Position numbers and translations under genes: made by a program. The notes under the pieces were generated by a model, which worked only from the letters and a program-made list of their open reading frames with translations, had not been told where the DNA came from and made no database searches. Shown piece after piece: positions 33,686 to 43,400 of a stretch of 64,000 nt of DNA. Each line of letters starts with the position of its first letter. Position 1 is the first letter of the stretch. The stretch lies in contig BLAL01000175.1 in the NCBI GenBank assembly GCA_015698045.1, positions 678,093-742,092 of the forward strand. Reading direction: 5' to 3'. The stretch comes from Rhizophagus clarus (taxonomy: Eukaryota; Glomeromycota; Glomeromycetes; Glomerales; Glomeraceae).

Positions 33686-34803
33686 TGTTACCTATTATTT
33701 CTATAGATTCTGGTGAAACTCGAAATCTTGATATTTCTAAAAGACCGGTTATTTATATTGATTCTCAAAAAGCTCGAGACTTAGATCGGGATCTTGCTTT
33801 ACAGAAACTTTATTACAGACCTGAAGGTTACTATCGGACTGCTGAAAAAATGCAAATAGTTTGTAAGAAAGCCAGATATAGGTTTTCTCTTACAGAGATC
33901 AAAAATTGGCTAAACAAGCAGGCTTTGCATCAGATTCACAAGCCTCGGCCAAAATTTATTCAGTATGCCTCCTTTAATAATATACAATTTTTAAATGAAG
34001 TGCATCAGAGCGATACTACTCCTATGCCTCATGATAAAGTAGGTAATCAGATTTATAAGTATAGGAGCGTTATCAAAGATGTTGCAACTAGGTATCGTTG
34101 TAGTTTTGCATTGACTGATAAAACAGCCACACAGATGGCTAGAGTGATTCAGAAAATCTATAATGATCCTAATAACCCTCTTAGCTATTCAAATACTTTT
34201 ATTGTAGATAGAGGCACTGAATATATGGGCGAATGTAGAGATTTATTGCTTAGCTATGGTGTTAGAATTCAATATGCTAACTCTAAACGTGGTGTAGCTA
34301 TTGCTAAACGTGACCATCAAGAATTTGAAAAACATGCATATTTTCGGCAAGATGCTGAAGATTTTCATTTGCCTTTGACTGATAGATCCAGAGCATGGGT
34401 TAGAGGACTTCGTATAAATGATGATATTTACAATAATACTTCTACTCGGTTAATAGATATGTCTCCTAACGAGGCTGTAAAAAAGGCATTAAAAGGTAAA
34501 AAAATAATAGCTAGACATTCTGTTAAACATAGGAGACCAGTTGGTTATAATGAACTACTTTTACCTAGCTATACAGAAGTTCGGCATCTATTAGAACCCG
34601 GTGAATTAGAAGGTGGGAGAAGAAGAGCAACTGATTGCAATTGGTCTCCCGAAGTTTTTACAATTGATTCTTATTTGATAAAAGAAAATCAGCCTATTCT
34701 CTACAAGCTTTACAAGGGTCCTAGACGCTCATTTGTAAGAGAAGAACTGCAAATCGTCCCACCAGATACGGTATTACCACCCAAATATATTCTCAAGAAT
34801 TAG
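33667..34803 (+). CDS. DDE integrase of Maverick/Polinton (c-integrase) type, 378 aa
   Basis: The N-terminal helical module (YYRPEGYY, then SLTEIKNWLNKQALHQIHKP, residues about 49-94) is the typical lead-in of Maverick/Polinton integrases. The catalytic core follows: first Asp in HQSDTTPMP (D116), second Asp in FIVDRGTEYMG (D171). After that comes SKRGVAIAKRDHQEFEKHA, where the third acidic residue would be E209, or is replaced by K204 if aligned to the usual ER-F box. YNNTSTRLIDMSPNEAV matches the helix after the core. The C-terminus (NWSPEVFTI and FVREELQIV) matches the SH3-like end of c-integrases. It would insert linear DNA into the genome. The frame is open and intronless. Confidence 0.75.
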   Translation: MSAQLPLLPIISIDSGETRNLDISKRPVIYIDSQKARDLDRDLALQKLYYRPEGYYRTAEKMQIVCKKARYRFSLTEIKNWLNKQALHQIHKPRPKFIQYASFNNIQFLNEVHQSDTTPMPHDKVGNQIYKYRSVIKDVATRYRCSFALTDKTATQMARVIQKIYNDPNNPLSYSNTFIVDRGTEYMGECRDLLLSYGVRIQYANSKRGVAIAKRDHQEFEKHAYFRQDAEDFHLPLTDRSRAWVRGLRINDDIYNNTSTRLIDMSPNEAVKKALKGKKIIARHSVKHRRPVGYNELLLPSYTEVRHLLEPGELEGGRRRATDCNWSPEVFTIDSYLIKENQPILYKLYKGPRRSFVREELQIVPPDTVLPPKYILKN

Positions 34804-35861
34804 TCTTACCTCCTCTCTTCTCCACTTGGTATAGGATCTGTTCGAAAGCACTGCTTAAGTAATCATCTATTTCATTTTTATTATAAACTATAATTTGCTT
34901 ATTTCTAAGCCAGTCAGTTCGTGAATTCTTTTTTCCCTGTTTTTCATTCCCAGGTTTATCATCTATAAGAAATTTGGTAAGAGAACATAGAGCGAACTTA
35001 AATTGTCCACGCTTATCGAATTCCTTTTCAAGTATTTCTCTAAACTGCTTTCTTTGGCTTTCTAACATTTTTCGTATATCGCTTCCATTATCTGGATGGG
35101 ATTTGGGAACTTTTGCATGATGTACGGCTACAGCTCTTCTTTTAACTGCTGTTCCCAATTCTTCTTGTTCCCTAAATTCTAAATCCTTCTCTGAATTTTT
35201 GTACCCTTTAATTTCTCCTAAGCGCTCAAATTCTTTATTGATCAAATTCTTAGATTTATTACCTTCCCTAAATGATTGTGTTTTAGGTCCAGGGCTGCCT
35301 TCATATTTCTCTAACTCTTTTAATGTTTAGGCGAACTTCCTCTGGATTATTTAGTTCAAGATCATGGAAAAGGGTCTTACAACCATCTAGATCATTTGCC
35401 TCAATTGGCTCAACACCTAGATCTAATTCTTTCCAACGTTTTTGCAATCTTCTTCCCCATGTTTTAATTTGCTCTCTGGGTTTACGTGCATTTGGACTGA
35501 TCCAATTCTTTGCCTCCTCTTTTGTAATGTAGTCGACACCAAGTACTAGAGCTTCCTTTTCGGATTCTAACTCAGGAATTGGAGTTGGGATTACCATATA
35601 TGGCTTCTCCTTGTTGCTCATATTTACACTAGAGCTTTCTGCCTGTGCTTTGATTTTGGAAGCTTGGATATCCTATTGGATAGCTTTTTGATCAGGCATC
35701 TGAATTGGCGTTTGAATAGAAGCTACTTCCTTCTGCTTTTGTAATGGTTTGCATGGATTTTTTCACTTAAGATGCTCACGAAGTTTTTGGGGTGTTGAGC
35801 ATTCATGACCACAACGTTTACAGATTGTATCTTTTTTATCACTTCTTGTTTTTCTAACCAT
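34793..35861 (-). pseudogene. Decayed C2HC-finger protein gene
   Basis: The frame starts at ATG 35861 (MVRKTRSDKKDTICKRCG) with a finger-like motif C-x2-C, then KLREHLK and, after a TGA (35765-35763), KNPCKP. A TAG follows at 35675-35673. The stretch 35621-35301 is open and reads EKPYMVIPTPIPELESEKEA. A +1 frameshift near 35327 then moves the frame to the open stretch 35245-34793, which is charged and ends after RGGKTNS. Undamaged length would be about 355 residues. The first stop sits where Arg would fit (LREHLK-R-KNPC), consistent with CGA to TGA change. It is probably a DNA-binding accessory gene of the element; function unknown. Confidence 0.6.
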
Positions 35862-36069
35862 GGTGTTAACTCTAACCGTCACGCTATTACTTGCTTATAT
35901 AATTTTTTCTTTAATTATTTATTTCCTATATACCTATCACTTTTCGTTCATAAAAACCCTACCAAAGATAAGTATTTACAAGCTTTCTGAAGCGGTTCTA
36001 GCTATTGCAAAACTGAAGCGTTAACTAATTATTAATTAATCTTTTTGATTCTAGTAATAAAAAAGTAGG

Positions 36070-36303
36070 ATGATCGGTGAATATTCTTGCCCATTTCTCT
36101 GCAATACTGGAAAGGCTTGTGGGAATGGTAGTACTAGGCCTGAAGGATGTCGATTCTATTGGAAAGCTAAAAAAAAACGGATACCATGTTCTGATTGTGG
36201 AAAGCCTACATCCTCTGCTTGTGGGCGATGTCCACTACATGTTAGAGGTTATTATGTTATCCGATACTATGATAGACTTCGACAAAGAAAGAATTTATGT
36301 TAG
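36070..36303 (+). CDS. Small zinc-ribbon protein, 77 aa
   Basis: The open frame encodes a Cys-rich peptide: CPFLCNTGKACG, an Arg/Lys-rich middle, then CSDCGKPTSSACGRCPLH. The C-x2-C and C-x2-C-x-L-H spacing suggests a zinc ribbon or treble-clef fold. It is likely a nucleic-acid or protein-binding accessory protein of the Gag/integrase element beside it. A second frame (36077-36340) overlaps on the same strand but lacks the Cys pattern and is taken as a shadow. Confidence 0.5.
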   Translation: MIGEYSCPFLCNTGKACGNGSTRPEGCRFYWKAKKKRIPCSDCGKPTSSACGRCPLHVRGYYVIRYYDRLRQRKNLC

Positions 36304-36419
36304 CCGATTCTATGTTAGCCGATTCTATAATAGACTTTGATAAAACTAGAAGAGGGAGATTATTGTGATAGTTGTCAGCCTGAATAGGTAAAGCAAAGAT
36401 TATTTCGGCTAGCTTTATA

Positions 36420-37050
36420 CCTTAATTCTAGCCAGAATTTTGGGCGTAATATTCAATGGGCATTTACTAAATTTTTGTTAGACTTGCTTTTTAGCTGGAG
36501 GTGCGAAGCTTATTTTTTATTAAAGTTTTATGATTAATATGCTATTTTGATGAGCTAGCCTATGCTGAACCTGTTCTTAACTAAGGAAAAGTTGGGGCAA
36601 TTCCGTGGATTTCTTCTGGATTTTTATAGAATGATATTTCGTTAGACTTTTATATAAAATATGCTATTTAATAAGCTAGTCTGTATTGAACCCGTTCTTG
36701 ATTAAAGAAAAGTTGGGACAAAAATCCTATTAGATTTATTTAACAATTATGCTATTTAATGAGCTAGCTTGTACAGAAGGTATTCTTGTATATATATAAA
36801 AGTTCGTTAAATTTAAAAGTCACATGATTTTTCGTTAGACTTAAGAAAATCGTTAGATTTATTTATGGGATAATAAGGACAGGGAGACTTAATTTTGTTA
36901 GACTTATTTTTTTCGTTAGACTTATTTATGGGGTAATAAGGACCGTTAGACTTATTTTCGTTAGACTTAAGTAGTAAATATGCTATTTAAAGAGCTGACT
37001 CGCGCAAAATCAATTCCTGATATAATAATTTTTGTTAGATTTAATAAATA
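36420..37050 (+). repeat. Tract of interspersed direct repeats (GTTAGACTT and TATGCTATTT motifs)
   Basis: The motif gttagactt occurs at least seven times on the plus strand, with gttagattta variants. The motif tatgctatttaatgagctag and close relatives occur about four times (near 36539, 36661, 36751 and 36971), some inside ~120-bp repeats that also share gttcttgattaa and aaaagttggg. No gene is visible. Such arrays at the edge of an element often bind its transposase or integrase; that role is inference. Confidence 0.65.
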
Positions 37051-37078
37051 TAACTGAAAAAATTGATATAGAAATTGG

Positions 37079-37230
37079 GATTCTAGAGCTGATAGAAGCT
37101 TATCTAATATAGTAATAAAAATCGATATGCTTTCTGAGGTTAGAGAAGCCCCCCAGAATTAAGAAATATAATATCAAAATTAAGATTCTAGAGCTGATAG
37201 AAGCTCTTCTAATATAATAAGAAAAATCGA
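37079..37230 (+). repeat. ~105-bp direct duplication before the LINE
   Basis: The segment beginning gattctagagctgatagaag occurs at about 37079 and again at about 37184, each followed by a related stretch ending in aaaatcgatat. It lies just upstream of the LINE 5' end. Confidence 0.7.
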
Positions 37231-37336
37231 TATTGTTTTTAACGTTCTGTAGCCCACACACACACTGTTTCAGTGGGGGGTCAGACCTTCAATCCTTAAA
37301 CCTCCACTTCCCCATTGTGTCCTTTATTAGAAGAAA

Positions 37337-40300
37337 ATGTCTACAAGAACTTTAACCAAAAATTCAAGAAATACTAGAAGCATGACTAAGACCAGAAACG
37401 AAGTCCCACCTGGCTCAGGACTTTCGACTGAGCAAAGTATTGTGAACGATACTTACAACACAGATAAGCAAACAAATAAACCTTCTAACAAAAAAGCCAG
37501 AGTCACTTTACACCAAGACGAAGACACCAACTTTGACAGCCACAGTTCAGGAACAGAAACTGTGTTGCCTACAAACAGTAAAGAAAACTCGAATACTACT
37601 GACACTCTGCATAATAATGAATACAACCTACGACTCCCTCCTGAACCCACTCTCGCATCATTATCTCAAGATGCGTCATCTCTCCACGCGTCGATCCACA
37701 ATCCTCACATGATTGTGGATTACTAAGATAACGCACCAATAATCAATCAACACAACAATCATACCACCTCCCCTGAAACGCAAAATCAACAAACTACTCC
37801 ATCTATGGAAACTACCCAGTCACTACAAATAGAACACATCTCCCTTGACGACCAAAAACAGAATCCACTCAACATTTTCTACTCCTTTTTAATCAAGGAA
37901 GAATTTGGGAAAAAATCTAACTTCCAAATTAGTGAAATCATCACAGAAATATGCAGCTCCCTCCCGGGATTCTTAAAAATAGAAAACTACAAAGAAAAAT
38001 TTAACCACGTGAAACTTGTTAAAATAAGTTTCGTTAATGAGGCTTTAAGAAACTCATTAAGTAATGTTACCAACAAGAGACACAACATTACCTTTCATAA
38101 TTACGATAAAACTTCCTTAAATACACAAACCAACAACTTTAACAAACACAAAGAAGAACGTACCATAAAAGTGGTAGAAGTACCAAGGTCCTTCTCAGTC
38201 AAAAACATCAAGGACATCTTCACTACTTATGGTAAAATCAAAAACATATTCCGAGTAGACAAATCTACAAACAATCAAAAACAAAACCCATCAGGTAGGG
38301 GTAGACGACCCGCCAATTACAATACCTACTACATAGAATTTCAAGACAAAGAACCCGCCAAAAAATTCTTCACAAAAGCCATTTGGACGGTCAAAATAGA
38401 CTGTTACCTCGTAAAAATCCTTCCAGCAGACCCCAAAAATATAGAATATAAAAACCATACATTGTTTAAATACAAGATTACAGGTTTACACATAGATACG
38501 AACTTCTACGACTTAGAACCCATCATCAACAAAATCAAAGGAAAAACATGCACATTACCTGATATTAACCCTAAACAAATAACCAGGACGGCATACGTTA
38601 ACGTCCATAGTGAGGACTATGAAAAGAAAATCAGAATAGTTAAAATCAACAATAACCGACAAATCTTCATAACACCAGTCGACACACCTACATGTACAGT
38701 TTGTGGACACTTCGAACATGACTATACCAATTGTACAAATAAAGACAAAATAGAAGCCTTCCTCTGTAACCCAAAGGAAGCCAGGATCACTCCAGACAAT
38801 AACATAAAATCGTCTGCTCCCTACCTTTCCAAGAGAGGGAGAAATTTTTCTTTCAACAACGATCCCTTAATTAATAAAGCAAACAAAAACGTCTCATACA
38901 ATCAAACACCAGAGAACACAAACAAACGCCGAGATCGCTCTAGAAGCTGATCAAGGAAACACCCCATTAACGATCTTTACCATTATGAAAAAAACCATAC
39001 AGACGTTTCAAACTACAACAATAAAATCACTCAAATAGAGGATAACCTTGCTCATCTAACATCAAGAGTGAACGAACTCAAACTTACTCAACAACAACAT
39101 GAACAAGCTATTACTTCTATCAACAAGCAATACAAAGACGTAATAGACAAAATTCAAGAAATCCAGAGTACCTTGGAGTAAGGATGGTGCCGCAAATAAG
39201 CAATTGCGGAATAATTGCGATTTACGGTATTGCGGAACATTGCGGATTTTTAAACCTAAATATCTGCAATTCCGCAATCCGCAATTGTCCGCAATTCCGC
39301 AAATATTCCGCAATTCTGCAAAGTACCGCAATTCAATTGCGGAATAATTGCGGAATTGCGGCACATTTGCGGAATTGCGATACATTTGCGGAATTGCAAT
39401 TTCGCTAAAGCAATCCAAAAAAACGTTGTGAAACATTTTTTTTTAATTAAAATATACTTTGAAAAAACGTTTTGCAACATTTTTTCTTTAAATTAATTAA
39501 AAAAACGTTGTGAAACGTTTTTTTTAATTAAATATACTTTGAAAAAACGTTTCGCAACGTTTTTTCTTTAAATTAATTAAAAAACGTTGCGAAACGTTTT
39601 TTTTTAATTAAATATACTTTGAAAAAACGTTTCGCAACGTTTTTTCGTTAAATTAATTAAAAAAACGTTGCAAAACATTTTTTATTAATTAAAATACTTT
39701 GAAAAAACGTTTCGCAACGTTTTTTCGTTAAATTAATTAAAAAAATGTTGCGTAAACGTTTTTTTTATTAAATTGGTTCGGTAAACTGCCAAAACCGATC
39801 AGGTGAATTGCGGAATTGCGGTTCACTAACCGCAATTCAACTCCAAAATCCGCAATATTGCGGATTTGATAAATCAATTGCGGCACCATCCTTACCTTGG
39901 AGTCTATTAACCGTATCAATCAAACGCAAAACACCATTTTACAAATGGTCAAAGAAATTAAAAACCAACAACCCACATTCAAAAGAAACTCACGCTCGTC
40001 CTCCCCAAAGAAACCAACAAACAAATACAGAAGAAACTCGGTTGATGATAACCCTTCCAATACACCAAACTCGCGTTCCACCACCTATTACACCACTCCT
40101 CCCATCAACCGTAATATGAATGACCAAAATTCTTACTATGAATCAGACCATTACAAAAACCTAACACAGCAATCGGTATCAAGCTCCCAACAAGAGAATT
40201 TCTACCCATTAAATGAAGACACCAAAGATATAGACATACACACGGTCATAGCAGAGTCAGAAACTACCGGCCAACCATCATTTAAAATATCTAACCTTAT

Positions 40301-40340
40301 TCTGACTAGTTGGGGTGTCTACCCCAAAAGTAGGCAATAA
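37337..40340 (+). pseudogene. LINE ORF1: nucleic-acid-binding protein (RRM plus zinc knuckle), interrupted
   Basis: A single register runs from ATG 37337 to TAA 40338-40340. It is broken by TAA at 37724-37726, TGA at 38948-38950 and the 716-bp insertion at 39179-39894. The part upstream of the insertion (through 39178) and the part after the second target copy (from 39903) are in the same register, giving about 759 residues in total. The N-terminus is Ser/Thr/Asn-rich. An RRM-like fold spans about 38160-38420 (KNIKDIFTTYGKIKNIF). The knuckle CTVCGHFEHDYTNC lies near 38691-38735, followed by an Arg/Ser-rich stretch where the TGA replaces a likely Arg, and then a coiled coil. ORF1 proteins coat LINE RNA. 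Confidence 0.8.
39179..39894. mobile_element. hAT-type MITE inserted in LINE ORF1
   Basis: A 716-bp insertion with perfect 17-bp terminal inverted repeats (TAAGGATGGTGCCGCAA at 39179-39195 and its complement at 39878-39894). It is flanked by a perfect 8-bp target duplication CCTTGGAG (39171-39178 and 39895-39902). The 8-bp duplication and TIR shape point to the hAT superfamily. It has no transposase. The two ends are built from short repeats of ttgcggaattgcgg type; the middle (39430-39770) has about four ~80-bp units with foldback motifs such as aaaacgtttcgcaacgtttt. Confidence 0.9.
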
Positions 40341-40448
40341 ACTCCTCTCTCTCGGCTATAATTTTTGGACTCCTTTGACTACTCCATTTAGATTTTAAAG
40401 GAAAACCAGATAAGAAATCACATCGAAAACTAATAATAACTTTTTTTT

Positions 40449-43400
40449 ATGATGGACAACAACAATAATATAGATAACATTCTCAGTGCGCGCCAATTAA
40501 ATATGGATACGATTCAAAATAATACTAATATTGACTTTTCAATTCGCCCTATTAACAACAACGAAGACCTCTTAACACTCAATAGCATTAATGATCTGCC
40601 CCCAGATCATTATCCCCATTACTCTACTAACAATAATAATAATTATATGACAGATTACCTCAAAATAGGAACGCTCAATATACAACGAGGGTTCTTGAAC
40701 AAACTAAACTCTATTTCAGACTTTTTCATTACACATAATTTCTCAATATTAGACATAACAGAAACGGGTATTACCCAGCCTCACGTATTCTCATCAAAAC
40801 AAATTATACATACATACAATCCAGCCATAAACAATGACGTCTCAACACCTTCAGGACACCTTACCCTCATCAAAGATGCCAACGGAGATCCATACAATGA
40901 TCCCAGCAGCGGTGTCAGTATCATTTTAACTGAACAACTCACTAAACATTTAGGGAAAATTCGGCATTACAAAGGAAGATGCATACAAATAGAACTCCAC
41001 TTTAAACACTTGCATCTCTTAATTATCAACACATACATCCACGCTAATAATCAAAAGAAAGCAGACATCATAGATCTACACAACCACATTAACCACTCAA
41101 TCAACAAACACAAAGAATTACCTCACAGTTACATTATCGTAATGGGAGATTTCAACGCAAACCCAAAAGGGTCCTCATCACACACACCCTCATGGAAAAA
41201 AGAAATCTTCCAATTATTAAAAAAACACCATCTAATAAATACCATCAAATTCTTTCACGAAACTTTACTCCCAACTAGGGTTAATAGAGAAGGGTCGATA
41301 CCCACTTCGGCAATCGACCACATATATACTTCTCAACATATCATAGAAAATACATTTTATTCAAACGTTCATACAATCAATCCCACTTTAGAATTCACCA
41401 CTGACCACAAAGCTCCCTTTGTAATTATTGACAAACACCTCTTCTACTCCCACAGCTTTTTTGAAAAACAACAAGAACTAAGTACATATCGCCCGTCACA
41501 ACAGAAGAAATTAAAGTACAACTACAACCAAATGGATAAAGAAAAGTGGAAAATTTACACTGATCGATCTTCATTACACCTAAACAAGAACATCCAACAA
41601 TGGCTTTCAGACACTTACTCTGAGATCAGACCCTCCAAATACCACGTTAACAAAAAATGGAAAATAATTAAATACTCCATCAAAGCCACTAAATACGACA
41701 AATCTGTCCCGCTAAAACCCTATCAACAATTATCACATTACAAGACTGATGTACCCTTACCCATCAGACAATTAAAAAATAAAATCATCGTTATCCATGA
41801 CACATTATCACGTTTCAGTAAACAAAAATTAGAACACACTAGTAATACGACATTTGAATTAATTACTCCTGAAAGTTGGAATAATTATTGGTCCTCCTGG
41901 CCATCACTTAGATGGAACCTTTATAATATTAACAAACTCTTTAAAACCCCTATTTTTACACAATTACCCCTACAGATATCTCATCCAAATTTTAAACAGA
42001 CGAAGTACACTATCCAAAAGGGGCTTTACACTTGTAAAGAATTATTAAAAGAACACCAACTGAAATATGACCTCAACAACATAGATAAATACATAACCCA
42101 AAGAAATAATAATATCATAGCTAACCAAAGGAGGATGATCAATTCAATCATGGACCGTAAACCAAGAACTATACACTTAGATCATCTAATCATTACGGAC
42201 CCTACCTCACAAGCACAAACTTTAACAAGATACCCAGCCACCATAGCGTCTCACATCAATGAACATTTCCAGACCTTTGGTCAATCCGTCCAAGATTTGG
42301 AAACCGTACCAATTTACAAAACGATATCCGACATACCTCCACAATTCCAAGAGATATATCGTCGTATATCGCATATATATACGAATACTTACGACTCTGT
42401 CCTCGTACCAATCACTATAGATGAATTAACCACTACCATTTCTTCATTACCTAACCACAAGGCCTCTGGAGTCTCAGGCATTACATACGAGGACATAAAG
42501 CATCTCCATAAAGATTTTTTCGACTTTATCATAAATTTTTTTAACGATATCTTAACCTCAGGTCACCTACCAAATGGCTGGAACAATGCTCACCTTTACC
42601 CAATTTCCAAGCCGACCAATTGGGGCTACGATATCAAGAACACTCATCCTATAATTTTATTAGAAACATTTCAGAAACTTTTTATTAAAATTATTACCTC
42701 TTGCCTTCAAAACGTGTTATCAAATGCTAGCATCCTCCAAGCGAACAACAGAGCTAGCCTAACCGGCGAGTCGACATTTCAACCGCTACAACACCTCACC
42801 CATACCATAGAGATGGCTAATCTAAAAGGCCACAAACAAGAACTTTGGATTGGTTTACAAGACCTCTCCAAAGCCTACGACAGAATTAACACCTCTCTTT
42901 TAAAACTTTTCTTACAACGTATTGGTATTCCTAACAGAATCAATACTCTTATCCTTCAACTTTTCACAAATCACTACAATCAAGTAATCACACCTACAGG
43001 ATACACTCCACAATACAAAGTCATCCAAGGGATAGATCAAGGCGAAGTCATAAGTCCCCTAATATGAATCGTTTATTATGACCCTCTTTTCGCCTACATC
43101 AATACAGCTCCTATCCCACCAGAAGATCGTTTCACATTAACCGTCAATAAGAAGAAAAACATCTGGGACTCTTCTTCTGATAGAAAGGTTGAATATTCTC
43201 TTTCTGTACAAGGATACCTAGATGACACCACATGGGTCGCCCCCTCCCTCCCAGCCCTCAATCGATTATTATCAATGGCAGAAGATTTCTACAAAATCGC
43301 CAACATCAAAATCAACAAAGACAAATACCGCATTTTAACAAACAATACTTCCTTAGCGAACAAACCGGTCTAAATCCAAATACAAGGGGAAACCTGGACT

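Larger units (their letters stand above)
30310..37240. mobile_element. Composite Gag-Pro / Maverick-type integrase element without visible RT
   Basis: The block has few introns, closely packed long ORFs and higher GC than the flanks. Minus strand: protease (30558-31658), Gag (31613-33685) and a C2HC-finger gene (34793-35861). Plus strand: integrase (33667-34803) and a zinc-ribbon ORF (36070-36303). The Gag and integrase starts overlap by 19 bp head to head, and the integrase and finger gene overlap by 11 bp tail to tail, so these frames have evolved as a unit. I found no RT, RNase H, PolB or capsid ORF. End points are guesses: the left edge is placed at the 21-bp array and the right edge at the repeat-rich tract before the LINE. 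No terminal inverted repeats were found by eye. Confidence 0.5.

Noticed and set aside
39062..39480. ORFs inside the hAT MITE
   Set aside because: Built from ttgcgg/ccgcaa repeats; no transposase motifs.
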